40,018 bases of DNA, taken from contig NZ_JACSWB010000145.1 in NCBI RefSeq assembly GCF_016888135.1, forward strand, positions 1 to 40,018. The letters run 5' to 3'. A model generated the notes under the pieces. That model had not been told where the DNA came from. It ran no database searches and saw only the letters and a program-made list of their open reading frames with translations. Origin of the DNA: Leptolyngbya sp. CCY15150 (GTDB taxonomy: Bacteria; Cyanobacteriota; Cyanobacteriia; RECH01). A program made the translations under genes and the position numbers. Position 1 is the first letter of the stretch. The number at the start of each line of letters is the position of its first letter. Shown in pieces: positions 23,760 to 32,480 of this stretch.

Positions 23760-25019
23760 CTACGGTCGATACTTGCGGAACACAAGGGTGACATTATGCC
23801 CACCAAACCCAAAGGAGTTAGAGAGGGCAACCTCCACCGGCATCTGCCGGCTTTGATTAGCGATATAGTCTAGATCGCAGGCAGGATCAGGGTTTTCTAG
23901 GTTGATCGTGGGCGGAACGCGATCGTGGTGTACGGCTTTCACCGCCGCCACCGCTTCAATGCCTCCCGACCCTCCTAGCAGGTGCCCCGTCATAGACTTG
24001 GTTGAGCTAATGGCAATGTCGTAGGCGGGATCGCCCAAGGCGGTCTTGATGGCCGTGGTCTCTGTGGAGTCATTGGCTGGGGTGCTGGTGCCGTGGGCGT
24101 TGATATAGCTGACCATATCCGGCGTCACGTTGGCATCTTTCATCGAAAGCTGCATAGCTCGGGCAGCCCCTTCTCCCCCCGGCACCGGCGAGGTCATGTG
24201 GTAAGCGTCACAGGTCATGCCATACCCGACAATCTCTGCATAGATGCGTGCCCCACGGCTGAGGGCATGATCCAAAGCTTCTAACACTAGAATACCGGCC
24301 CCTTCTCCCATGACAAATCCATCGCGATCGCGATCGAAGGGACGACAGGCATGGGCCGGATCGTCATTGCGCGTGGACAGGGCCCGCGCCGACGCAAATC
24401 CTGCAAAGGAGAGCGATCGCACCGCCGCTTCTGCACCACCACAGATCATCGCCTGGGCAAAGCCACGCTGGACGAGACGAAACGCATCTCCCACCGCATT
24501 GGAGCCCGCAGCACAGGCCGTCACCGGGCAAGAGTTGGGCCCTTTTGCGCCAATGTGAATCGCCGTTAGCCCTGCGGCCATGTTGGCAATCATCATGGGA
24601 ATCATGAATGGGCTACAGCGATCGGGACCACGGGTCAAATTAATTTCCTGTTGATCCTCCAGCACCTTCAGCCCACCAATGCCGGTGCCAATCACAACGC
24701 CAATTTGCTCAGCATTGAGATCGGTGACATCTAGCTGGGCATCGGCGATCGCTTGCTTGCTTGCAACTACCGCAAACTGGGCAAACCGATCCATCCGCTT
24801 GACATCTTTCCGGTCTAGATAGTCCAGCGGCTCAAAATCTTTTACTTCTCCCGCAATGCGGCAAGCATGGCGAGACGCATCAAACAAGGTAATTGGAGCA
24901 ATACCGTTTTTGCCGGCTAGTAACCCGTCCCAGTAGTCAGACAAGGTATTACCAATCGGCGTGACGGCTCCCATACCGGTCACAACGACTCGCTTATAAT
25001 CAGAACCTGCACGTACCAT
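23760..25019 (-). CDS. fabF: 3-oxoacyl-ACP synthase II
   Basis: The 419-residue condensing enzyme extends fatty acyl-ACP with malonyl-ACP. It starts with KRVVVTGMGAVTPIGNTLSDYW. The catalytic triad is visible as Cys in VTACAAGSNAVGDAF, His in YINAHGTSTPANDSTE, and the Lys/His region STKSMTGHLLGGSGG; the Gly-rich end NSFGFGGHNVTLVF is typical. The frame is open upstream to TTG 25136, but the additional residues are Cys/His-rich and unlike the family, so ATG 25019 is used. It follows acpP, whose product is its substrate carrier, after 222 bp that contain a stem-loop. Confidence 0.97.
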   Translation of the reverse strand: MVRAGSDYKRVVVTGMGAVTPIGNTLSDYWDGLLAGKNGIAPITLFDASRHACRIAGEVKDFEPLDYLDRKDVKRMDRFAQFAVVASKQAIADAQLDVTDLNAEQIGVVIGTGIGGLKVLEDQQEINLTRGPDRCSPFMIPMMIANMAAGLTAIHIGAKGPNSCPVTACAAGSNAVGDAFRLVQRGFAQAMICGGAEAAVRSLSFAGFASARALSTRNDDPAHACRPFDRDRDGFVMGEGAGILVLEALDHALSRGARIYAEIVGYGMTCDAYHMTSPVPGGEGAARAMQLSMKDANVTPDMVSYINAHGTSTPANDSTETTAIKTALGDPAYDIAISSTKSMTGHLLGGSGGIEAVAAVKAVHHDRVPPTINLENPDPACDLDYIANQSRQMPVEVALSNSFGFGGHNVTLVFRKYRP

Positions 25020-25185
25020 GGCTTCAGGCGTAAGGGACGTTAACAACGACCTGCAATGACGTGAGCCATCGCAGCACTGCGGCTGACAACAATTGTGATG
25101 GTGCTGCCTACAGTTTGATACAAACTTGAATCTCAAACATGATGCAAACGAGCGATCGCCCTTAACCTACTTAACAGGTGGCAAT

Positions 25186-25212
25186 GCGGTGAACCATGCC
25201 CCCTTTCACCGC
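25186..25212 (-). promoter_or_regulatory. Stem-loop between acpP and fabF
   Basis: GCGGTGAA (25186-25193) and TTCACCGC (25205-25212) pair perfectly over 8 bp with an 11-base loop. On the minus strand it lies about 30 bases after the acpP stop. It could be a partial terminator or a 3'-end stabiliser that allows more acpP than fabF mRNA. No T-run is seen. Confidence 0.45.
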
Positions 25213-25241
25213 AGGCGATCGCGTTTGGGGGAAGCCATCAA

Positions 25242-25487
25242 CTATGCTGCGGCTTTGCTGTTGATGTAATCGACGGCAGATTGCACCGTGGCAATTTTTT
25301 CAGCCGCTTCATCAGGAATTTCAATGTCGAATTCTTCTTCCAGGGCCATGACTAATTCCACCGTATCGAGGGAGTCTGCACCCAAGTCATTGGCGAAACT
25401 TGCTTCCGGTTTCACTTCGTTAATATCAACACTGAGTTGATCTGCAACTATCTTCTGAACTTTCAGAAACGTGTCGTCTTGGCTCAT
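25242..25487 (-). CDS. acpP: Acyl carrier protein
   Basis: The 81-residue acidic protein carries fatty acyl chains on a phosphopantetheine arm attached to Ser39 in the motif [19 protein letters not shown]. The length and the acidic helix II match bacterial ACPs. It is the first gene of the acpP-fabF set. The upstream 477-bp spacer presumably holds a strong promoter, which was not resolved by eye. Confidence 0.98.
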   Translation of the reverse strand: MSQDDTFLKVQKIVADQLSVDINEVKPEASFANDLGADSLDTVELVMALEEEFDIEIPDEAAEKIATVQSAVDYINSKAAA

Positions 25488-25964
25488 AGTTTTCCTTCTG
25501 CTTTTGACGTAGCCTATACGAGCGGTTAATGGATGCCTTTTTTGCCCAGACCCACACCGATCTCAACAATGTACTCACCCCATACAGGCATTCCTGGGTC
25601 AGAGCGTGAGCATTCCTCCATCTTATCGGAAAGCGTGACCCCCTTTGCAGGGATCTCATCTCGGGGTGGAGTCTACTTGCAGAACAAATGCCCTACAGAC
25701 CGCAACAAGCCTTACTGGCTCTAGAATTCAGTGTTTGTTGGCTTCCTAGATCGCGATCGCTTCGTGCGCTGAAACGGCAAAACTCTCTCGGACTCCCCAG
25801 GACGTGACCCTTGCTGGACAAGCTCGCCCCTAAGAGACTGCGGTTCTATCCTGAGGCAACAGGACAAACCCAGCCCATCTTTGTACAATCTTCACTAGTA
25901 CAAGTTTCGCAACAGTACAAATTTCGCAACCGGTGTAAGAACGGCACCTTCTGGCATTCTCCCC
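25488..25964. other. Divergent spacer between acpP and the deacetylase-family gene
   Basis: No gene is supported in these 477 bases. The short frames here have unlikely composition. It should hold the acpP promoter and, near the right end, the control region of the deacetylase gene, including the 17-bp tandem repeat listed separately. A HIP1 site lies near 25755. Confidence 0.5.
25897..25930. repeat. Two 17-bp tandem repeats ahead of the deacetylase gene
   Basis: AGTACAAGTTTCGCAAC (25897-25913) is followed directly by AGTACAAATTTCGCAAC (25914-25930), with one difference. TGTACAATCTTCACT, just before, may be a degenerate third copy. The second repeat ends 34 bases before ATG 25965. Tandem units of this size at a promoter are often regulator binding sites. 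No known cyanobacterial operator was matched. Confidence 0.75.
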
Positions 25965-26882
25965 ATGGATCTTCCACTGGTTTACCATCCTGGCTACGTC
26001 GCCCCCCTACCCTCCACCCATCGCTTTCCGATGGTCAAGTTTCGGCGACTTCACGACCTGCTGATCTCCAGCGGGATTGCCCAGCCCCATCAATTCCACC
26101 AGCCAGCCGAACCGCCCAAGGACTGGTTTGAGCTTGTACATCACCCCGTCTACGTGCAGCAATACTGCACGGGATCCCTAGACACCAAGGCCCAACGCCG
26201 CATTGGTCTACCTTGGAGCGAGAGCCTCATGAACCGCACGCGCATCGCCATCGGTGGCACGGTGCTCACGGCTACCCTAGCTCTTAAGCATGGACTGGCC
26301 TGCAACACAGCGGGGGGTACCCACCATGCTTTTCCAGATTATGGGTCAGGGTTTTGTATTTTCAACGATTTAGCGATCGCCGCCCGCGTGATCCAGCATC
26401 AGGGGCTGGCCCAGCGCATTCTGATCCTCGACCTCGATGTTCACCAAGGGGACGGCACCGCCCTCATTTTTCAGCAAGACGACAGCGTCTTCACGTTTTC
26501 CATGCACTGCGAGGCCAATTTTCCAGGGCGAAAACAGGTGAGCGATTTAGACGTGCCGCTGCCCATTGGCATGGAAGACGAGGACTATCTCAAAACCCTA
26601 GACCGCTATCTGCCCGATCTCCTCTCCCAGGTCAAACCCGATCTGGTGCTCTACGATGCTGGCGTTGATCCCCACGTGAGCGATCGCTTGGGCAAACTAG
26701 CCCTCACCGATCACGGCATCTTCTGTCGCGAAATGCAGGTATTGCAAACCTGTGTCTCCCAGGGCTATCCAGTAGCCTGTGTGATTGGCGGCGGCTACAG
26801 TGACGACTTTGAAGCCTTGGTCTATCGCCATTCTCTCCTGCATCGAGCCGCCAGCACCGTCTATCGCCACCAGCGCCTCTAG
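25965..26882 (+). CDS. Histone deacetylase-superfamily protein
   Basis: The 305-residue protein has the arginase/deacetylase fold motifs: GGTHHAF (His120 and His121, catalytic), FNDLAIAAR, LDLDVHQGDGT (Asp158 and His160, zinc ligands), YDAGVDPH (Asp235, third ligand) and VIGGGYSDD (Tyr278). All catalytic positions are present, so it is probably an active zinc amidohydrolase. Bacterial members act on acetylated polyamines, acetoin-related substrates or lysines; the substrate here is unknown. ATG 25965 gives a natural N-terminus (MDLPLVYHPGYVAPLPSTHRF). No clear Shine-Dalgarno sequence is seen. Confidence 0.92.
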   Translation: MDLPLVYHPGYVAPLPSTHRFPMVKFRRLHDLLISSGIAQPHQFHQPAEPPKDWFELVHHPVYVQQYCTGSLDTKAQRRIGLPWSESLMNRTRIAIGGTVLTATLALKHGLACNTAGGTHHAFPDYGSGFCIFNDLAIAARVIQHQGLAQRILILDLDVHQGDGTALIFQQDDSVFTFSMHCEANFPGRKQVSDLDVPLPIGMEDEDYLKTLDRYLPDLLSQVKPDLVLYDAGVDPHVSDRLGKLALTDHGIFCREMQVLQTCVSQGYPVACVIGGGYSDDFEALVYRHSLLHRAASTVYRHQRL

Positions 26883-26894
26883 CCGAGACGCCCC

Positions 26895-27449
26895 CTACCG
26901 TAAGCGCTCTGGCTGCGGGGGATAGTCTGGTGAAACCAACGGCGGCGATCGCCGCCAGCCTCGCAGTGGGATCACCGTTGGGGCGGAGCGGCGGGGCAAG
27001 CGGCGGAGCGATCGCTGTCGAGAGGGCGTGCGCAGACCTTGAGCAATCAGCCGCAGCACCGTCCACAGCAGCAGGATGAGACTGCTCAGGAAAAAAACTA
27101 GCGACGCCACAATCAAGCCATTCCAAGGCACAAATGCCCGCAGGGCCAATAAACCAGTGCTACCCAGATTGGCGGCTAGGGCATAGTACACCAGCAGCAG
27201 CAACTGGCGCTCCTGACGATAGCGACGACGCACGTCCTGCACCTTCTCACGCAAGTCTGGCGGGCGATCGCTAGGGGGCAGATCCCCCGCCATCGACCGA
27301 TTCCAAACCTGGCTGATGTCCTGAAGCTGCTGCCAAGCACGCTGCTGGCGTAGCGCCAACACCAGCAGCACAACGACACATATCCCTCCCAAGATCAGCG
27401 AATTCAAGATGAGCTGCAGAAGCTGATTGGTTTGTTCAATCGACATCAT
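26895..27449 (-). CDS. Three-helix membrane protein of unknown function
   Basis: The 184-residue protein has hydrophobic segments at about 12-33, 83-103 and 109-134. Between the first two lies a charged loop (about 35-82, helical, with KVQDVRRRYRQERQ). The C-terminal 45 residues are strongly basic and Pro-rich (SLRRLPRRSAPTVIPLRGW), probably cytoplasmic. No family is recognised. Two adjacent ATGs are possible. The gene converges with the deacetylase gene (12-bp gap) and its start borders the origin-like region. Confidence 0.7.
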   Translation of the reverse strand: MMSIEQTNQLLQLILNSLILGGICVVVLLVLALRQQRAWQQLQDISQVWNRSMAGDLPPSDRPPDLREKVQDVRRRYRQERQLLLLVYYALAANLGSTGLLALRAFVPWNGLIVASLVFFLSSLILLLWTVLRLIAQGLRTPSRQRSLRRLPRRSAPTVIPLRGWRRSPPLVSPDYPPQPERLR

Positions 27450-27659
27450 GGCGATGGGCCTCGCACGAGTTGAATCGTTAGGTTGCTATAACTCTAGATT
27501 TAAGTACAATTGTATTAGTTAACCTCTAATCAAGCAATGCCTAGGGTTGATGTGCGTCGGCTACCCTTGCGGGGCCGACGTTTCCTTGATCCAAGCCTCC
27601 CCTAAGCGTAGCGAAAAGTATCCCAGGGCGATCGCCCCCAATCATCTTTGTTCGGCAAA

Positions 27660-28330
27660 AAATCTATCGCTAAACCTGTGGAAAAAACCCCTTTTTCTGG
27701 GGATAAACCTGTGGAAAACCTGGGGAAAAGTATGGGCAAATGGTGGAAAACTATTCTAGGTATAAATACTCTGTTAATAACTAGCCTGTTTTTCCCCAGG
27801 TTTTCCACAGATCGAGAAAGGCGCTACGGTATGGCCTGATTTGATCCCCAGGGTTTTCCACATTTTCCACAGGCCCTACTACTACTGATCCTTTAAAGCT
27901 TTCTTATAGGCCGGATCCGGCCATTAGCGCGCAGGATTTTTCTTTTTCAGCCTGATTGAAGCTTTCGTGGTGAGGGTGTTACGATAGCGTTCCAAGCTGA
28001 AGTTGAAATCCTAGTCCAAACCTCAGGGCACGGTCGTTGAGGGTGTAGTCTGGTGAACGGGGCTATCACGAGACAGGACGAGGTTCATGGGTCAGCTTCG
28101 CTTCAGGATGGGCAGGTTAGGATTTAGGCTAGAACGGTGGGTATGTTTGTGTGGAAATGGGTGATGAAACAGCAGCTTTTGAGGGGGTTTGACCCGATCT
28201 GGGTTATTAATCCACAAAAGTTTTCCACAGGTTTACCACAGCCTAGGACGTTTAGAGAATCTTAAGTTTCCTTGATCTACCAATGTTTTCAGGCGTTTGC
28301 GCTTGGACGTATTCCACAAATTCCACAGGC
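27660..28330. other. oriC: Candidate chromosomal replication origin (DnaA-box cluster upstream of dnaN)
   Basis: The gene-free region 27450-28395 carries six exact TTTTCCACA boxes: 27677-27685 and 27710-27718 (minus), 27801-27809, 27854-27862, 27863-27871 and 28221-28229 (plus). One-mismatch boxes occur at 27742-27750 and 28150-28158 (minus), and at 27790-27798, 28208-28216, 28232-28240 and 28310-28318 (plus). AT-rich DNA at 27747-27793 could be the unwinding element. TAAACCTGTGGAAAA is repeated at 27671-27685 and 27704-27718, exactly 33 bp apart (about three helical turns). Cyanobacterial origins, where mapped, often lie next to dnaN. The part between 27880 and 28140 has no boxes. dnaA is not in the window. 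Confidence 0.8.
27709..27810. repeat. Perfect 21-bp inverted repeat around an AT-rich segment in the origin region
   Basis: The 21 bases at 27709-27729 are the exact reverse complement of 27790-27810. Each arm holds a DnaA box (TGTGGAAAA or TTTTCCACA) followed or preceded by a CCTGGGGAAAA/TTTTCCCCAGG part. The 60-bp centre (27730-27789) includes TATAAATACT and GTTAATAA and one degenerate DnaA box. Confidence 0.92.
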
Positions 28331-28395
28331 TCTGACCATGGTCTTGCAGGTTCTTCAGCAGGGCATGGTATGGGTCGCTCAGCAGGTCTTCAGTC

Positions 28396-29544
28396 ATGAA
28401 ATTCATTTGTACTCAGAGCGAACTGAATACCCATTTGTCCTTGGTCAGCCGAGCGGTGCCGTCGCGTCCTAGCCATCCAGTGTTAGCCAACGTGCTGGTG
28501 GCGGTGGATGAAGCAACCCAACGGGTGACCATGACGGGATTTGACCTCAGTTTGGGGGTGCAAACGGTGTTTCCGGCTCAGGTGGAGGCTGGAGGACGGC
28601 TGACGCTGCCCGCTAAGCTGCTGAGCGATATCGTGTCGCGGCTGCCGGCGGGGGATGTGACGGTGAGCAACGAAGACAACGAGGCGATCGCCATTTTGAC
28701 CTGTGCTGCCGGTAGCTACAAGGTGCGCGGTATGGACGCTAGCGAGTATCCAGAACTGCCCACCCTAGAGACGTCGGAGGTAGCCCATCTGCCCGTCGAT
28801 GCCCTGATTGACGGGTTGCGAGGTTCCCTGTTTGCCACCAGTGCAGATGAGAGCAAGCAGGTGCTGACGGGGGTGCATCTGGCGGTCGAAAGCGACAGCT
28901 TAGAATTTGCTGCCACCGATGGTCACCGCTTGGCCGTGGTGCAAACCCCCATGGATCGGGAGGGCGGCTCGGTGGCTGAGACTGGCGATGCCCGGCTGGA
29001 CGTGACGGTGCCCGGTAAGGCGCTGCGAGAGCTAGAGCGGATGTTGCAAATGCCCCAGGCTGGGGCCGCGATCGCCGTTCGGTTTGACCATAGCCAGCTC
29101 GTGATTCAGTGGGATAATCAGCAGCTTACTAGCCGTCTGCTGGAGGGGCAGTATCCCAACTATCGGCAACTGATTCCCCAACAGTTTGCGGTGCAGATGA
29201 CGGTGGATCGGCGGTCGTTTGCCTCGGCTTTGGAGCGAATTGCGGTGTTGGCCGACCAGCGCAACAGCATCGTCAAGCTGGAGCTGGATGCCCTGAATCA
29301 AGAATTAGTGCTGTCGGTGGATGCCCAGGATGTGGGGAGTGCGCGGGAAGCGATCGCTGCTCAAATTTCTGGGGATGATCTAGAGGCAGCGTTCAACGTC
29401 AAATATTTGCTGGAAGGTCTGAAGGCGTTGCCAGCCAATGAGGTGCAGATGCAGTTCAATACGTCCACTAGCCCTGCCATCCTCACGCCCCTGGGAGGGG
29501 TGAAAATGACCTACTTGGTAATGCCGGTACAAATTCGTAACTAG
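28396..29544 (+). CDS. dnaN: DNA polymerase III beta subunit (sliding clamp)
   Basis: The 382-residue protein forms the ring that holds the replicative polymerase on DNA. It has the three-domain clamp layout. It starts MKFICTQSELNTHLSLVSRA, has VLANVLVAVDEATQRVTMTGFDLSLGV in domain I, ATDGHRLAVVQTPM in domain II, and ends with the family-typical YLVMPVQIRN (clamp C-terminus). ATG 28396 follows a region with several DnaA-like boxes (28208-28318), so DnaA may influence its transcription. The position next to a DnaA-box cluster marks the origin neighbourhood. Confidence 0.98.
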   Translation: MKFICTQSELNTHLSLVSRAVPSRPSHPVLANVLVAVDEATQRVTMTGFDLSLGVQTVFPAQVEAGGRLTLPAKLLSDIVSRLPAGDVTVSNEDNEAIAILTCAAGSYKVRGMDASEYPELPTLETSEVAHLPVDALIDGLRGSLFATSADESKQVLTGVHLAVESDSLEFAATDGHRLAVVQTPMDREGGSVAETGDARLDVTVPGKALRELERMLQMPQAGAAIAVRFDHSQLVIQWDNQQLTSRLLEGQYPNYRQLIPQQFAVQMTVDRRSFASALERIAVLADQRNSIVKLELDALNQELVLSVDAQDVGSAREAIAAQISGDDLEAAFNVKYLLEGLKALPANEVQMQFNTSTSPAILTPLGGVKMTYLVMPVQIRN

Positions 29545-29602
29545 CCTGCACTTCAATTCTTGGCTATACCTGTTGAACATTGCTGGATGCGATCGCGCCC
29601 CT

Positions 29603-31879
29603 ATGATAGATATTCCGTCTCAACTGGCTGCAGAACTTTCCATTCGTCGGGCTCAGGTGGATCAGGCTCTGGCGCTTTTGGCAGAGGGAGCAACGGTTCC
29701 CTTCATTGCCCGCTACCGCAAAGAGCGCACGGGAGAGCTGAACGAAACCCAGCTTCGAGACTTGTTTGACCGCTTTGCCTACCTGACGGAGCTGCAGGAA
29801 CGCCAGCAGGTGATTTTGGAGAGTATTGCCAAGCAGGGCAAGCTGACGGATGACCTGCGGGATAGGATTCTGGCCTGCCAGCAGAAGACGGATTTGGAAG
29901 ATCTCTATCTGCCCTATCGTCCTAAACGTCGCACCCGAGCCACGATCGCTCGGGAGAAGGGACTAGAGCCCCTGGCAGATTGGCTGCGATCGCAGAATAT
30001 GTCTGGGGCTGCCGTTAATCCACACCAAGAGGCAGCTCGCTATGTGTCTTCAGACCTGGGGGTGGCAACGGCGGACGATGCCCTCAAGGGAGCTGCGGAT
30101 ATTCTGGCGGAGGCGATCGCTGACCAGGCTCATCTACGTCAGGCCCTACGCGATCGCTTGCTGACCACGGGCACCTTTGTCTCCGCCATCAAGGCAGAGC
30201 ATCCAGAAGGCACGACGAAGTTTGAAATGTATCGCTCCTATCACCAGCCAGTGGCGACCATTGCCCCCCACAACCTGCTGGCCCTGTGCCGGGGACAGAC
30301 GGAGGGAATACTCAGCTTTGATATTGAGTTTGACGAGGAGGCTGTGGGGGACTGGCTGGATCAGCAAGAGCTGCGCAGTCGTCAACCCGCCATGCGAGCT
30401 ATCTACCAAGCGCTGCTGCGGGATGCTTTCCACCGCCTGCTGAAACCCTCGTTGATCAACGAAGTGATTGCCCTGAAGAAGGCCGAGGCAGACGTAGCCT
30501 CGATTAAAACCTTTGAGTCGAATTTACGGGAACTGCTCCTGGCCAGTCCCGCCGGGATGAAGCCCACCCTGGCGATCGATCCTGGGTTTCGCACTGGCTG
30601 CAAGGTGGTGGCGCTGGATGCCACCGGGCAGTTTTTGGACTACAGCGCCATTTTTCCCCACCAGTCTGAACGGCAGCGATCGCAGGCCGTGGAAACGGTG
30701 TTGCGCCTGATTCACCAGTATGCCATTGAGCTGATTGCCATCGGTAACGGCACCGCTGGACGAGAAACCGATCGCTTCATCGCTGAGGTGATCGCTACCC
30801 TGCCCCAGCCGCCGGTGAAGGTGATGGTCAACGAGTCGGGGGCGTCGATTTATTCCGCCAGTCCGGTGGCGATCGCCGAATTTCCAGAGCTAGACATTAC
30901 GGTACGGGGGGCGATCAGCATTGGCCGGCGCTTGCAGGATCCCCTAGCCGAGCTGGTGAAACTTGATCCCAAGTCCATTGGCGTGGGGCAATATCAGCAT
31001 GACGTGGATCAAAAACTGCTGCGCAAGAAGCTAGATGAAACGGTGGAAAGCTGTGTGAACTACGTGGGTGTTGACCTGAATACGGCCTCCAAGGAACTGC
31101 TGATGGCGGTTTCTGGCATTACGCCCACCATTGCCAACAACATCGTCGCCTACCGCAACCAAAATGGCGTCTTTCGCGATCGCCGCTCGTTGCTCAAGGT
31201 GGCAAAGCTGGGCCCGAAGACCTTCGAGCAGGCTGCCGGATTTTTGCGCATTCGTTCGGGAGACAATCCCCTTGATAACACAGCCGTGCATCCAGAGAGC
31301 TATGCCGTCGTCAAGGCGATCGCCAAGGATCTAGGGCTCGATCTGCACCAAGCTCCTGAGATTGCCCGCCATCTCAAATCCACTGACCTAACGCGCTATG
31401 TGACGGATAGTGTGGGTGAACCGACCCTGCGAGACATGGTTCAGGAATTGGAAAAACCTGGTCGCGATCCCCGCTCAGAATTCTGCTACGCCAGCTTTCG
31501 AGATGATGTGACCGAATTGTCCGACCTGGCACCGGGTATGGAACTGGAGGGCGTAGTCACCAATGTGGCTAACTTTGGCGCATTTGTAGATATTGGCGTG
31601 CATCAAGATGGATTGGTGCATATTTCCCAACTCGCCGATCGCTTTGTGTCGGATCCCAATCAAATCGTGAAAGTCGGGCAGGTGGTCACGGTGCGGGTGT
31701 TGGAGGTGAATGCCGCCCTGAAGCGCATTAGTCTATCCATGCGATCGCCTGATGCCCGCTCCGATCGCCCGAAGCCTTCACCCGCTAAGGCGTCACCATC
31801 CGCCAAGACCTCCCCATCCCCCGCCCCTAAGCTAGAAGACTTGCAAGCCAAGTTCAACCGTCGCCCCTCGCGGTCGTAA
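29603..31879 (+). CDS. tex: Tex-family RNA-binding protein (S1 domain)
   Basis: The 758-residue protein has the Tex architecture. The N-terminal helical region has LLAEGATVPFIARYRKERTG and LYLPYRPKRRTRATIAREKGL. A YqgF-like RNase H fold follows (TLAIDPGFRTGCKVVALD, about 320-450), then helix-hairpin-helix motifs (GVDLNTASKELL, LGPKTFEQAAGFLRIR) and a C-terminal S1 domain (LEGVVTNVANFGAFVDIGVH with DGLVHISQLAD), with a Ser/Pro/Lys-rich tail. Tex proteins bind nucleic acid and affect transcription elongation and stress tolerance; the precise role in cyanobacteria is unclear. The frame opens at TTG 29573, but ATG 29603 (MIDIPSQLAAELS) is the better start. It lies 58 bp after dnaN. Confidence 0.95.
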   Translation: MIDIPSQLAAELSIRRAQVDQALALLAEGATVPFIARYRKERTGELNETQLRDLFDRFAYLTELQERQQVILESIAKQGKLTDDLRDRILACQQKTDLEDLYLPYRPKRRTRATIAREKGLEPLADWLRSQNMSGAAVNPHQEAARYVSSDLGVATADDALKGAADILAEAIADQAHLRQALRDRLLTTGTFVSAIKAEHPEGTTKFEMYRSYHQPVATIAPHNLLALCRGQTEGILSFDIEFDEEAVGDWLDQQELRSRQPAMRAIYQALLRDAFHRLLKPSLINEVIALKKAEADVASIKTFESNLRELLLASPAGMKPTLAIDPGFRTGCKVVALDATGQFLDYSAIFPHQSERQRSQAVETVLRLIHQYAIELIAIGNGTAGRETDRFIAEVIATLPQPPVKVMVNESGASIYSASPVAIAEFPELDITVRGAISIGRRLQDPLAELVKLDPKSIGVGQYQHDVDQKLLRKKLDETVESCVNYVGVDLNTASKELLMAVSGITPTIANNIVAYRNQNGVFRDRRSLLKVAKLGPKTFEQAAGFLRIRSGDNPLDNTAVHPESYAVVKAIAKDLGLDLHQAPEIARHLKSTDLTRYVTDSVGEPTLRDMVQELEKPGRDPRSEFCYASFRDDVTELSDLAPGMELEGVVTNVANFGAFVDIGVHQDGLVHISQLADRFVSDPNQIVKVGQVVTVRVLEVNAALKRISLSMRSPDARSDRPKPSPAKASPSAKTSPSPAPKLEDLQAKFNRRPSRS

Positions 31880-32032
31880 TTTCTGGGGATTTGGTGCAAG
31901 ATATTCCATAGGTTACGCTTGGGGCGGCGATCGCCTTGAACGTGCAAAGGTTTGTCTAGAACCTGTCTCAACCAGACTGAATCCAGATGTATCTATAAAT
32001 TAAGCAAAATTAGGCAAAGGTAGGCAAAGGTT

Positions 32033-32446
32033 ATGAATCCATTTCAACGCCTCAAGCAGTTGCCTTGGCTGCCGTTGCTGCAAGTGTCCGCCATCACTAT
32101 TCTCTGTGTTGTGATTTTGGAAACTGCCCTGTTCACTGGGTTGCAACAGGTACCAGAGCTATGGAACGGGTTTATCCGCTTGCTGAGCTCCGTGCTTGGG
32201 GTGGTGATTCTGGGGGCGATCGCCTATGGAGTCGGAGCTTTGGGTTTGCTGCTGCTGGAGCGGCTCCAGGCGACGGTGCGTCCCAACGCTAGCGTTTTGT
32301 GGACGCTGATTGCCTGTCTGTTGCTGATGGTATGGCTGAAAACCCTTTTACCGTTAAATGGCCTGATCGGCCTGGATTCCTTGTCCCTAGTCGGGATCAC
32401 CCTAGGTGTGTTTACCACCGGACGGCGCTATTGGCGGCGCTACTAG
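32033..32446 (+). CDS. Small four-helix membrane protein (unknown)
   Basis: The 137-residue protein has hydrophobic segments at about 12-37, 50-75, 88-106 and 111-130 and a basic C-terminus (GRRYWRRY). No family is recognised. It is preceded by two copies of TAGGCAAAGG (32011-32030); the second ends two bases before the ATG and could serve as its ribosome site. It converges with cofH, with 34 bp between stops. Confidence 0.7.
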   Translation: MNPFQRLKQLPWLPLLQVSAITILCVVILETALFTGLQQVPELWNGFIRLLSSVLGVVILGAIAYGVGALGLLLLERLQATVRPNASVLWTLIACLLLMVWLKTLLPLNGLIGLDSLSLVGITLGVFTTGRRYWRRY

Positions 32447-32480
32447 AGCCTGATGTTGGGGAGAATGTCAATAGACGGCG

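Noticed and set aside
32011..32030. TAGGCAAAGG direct repeat before the small membrane protein
   Set aside because: Two short copies at a ribosome site can arise by chance; no array continues.
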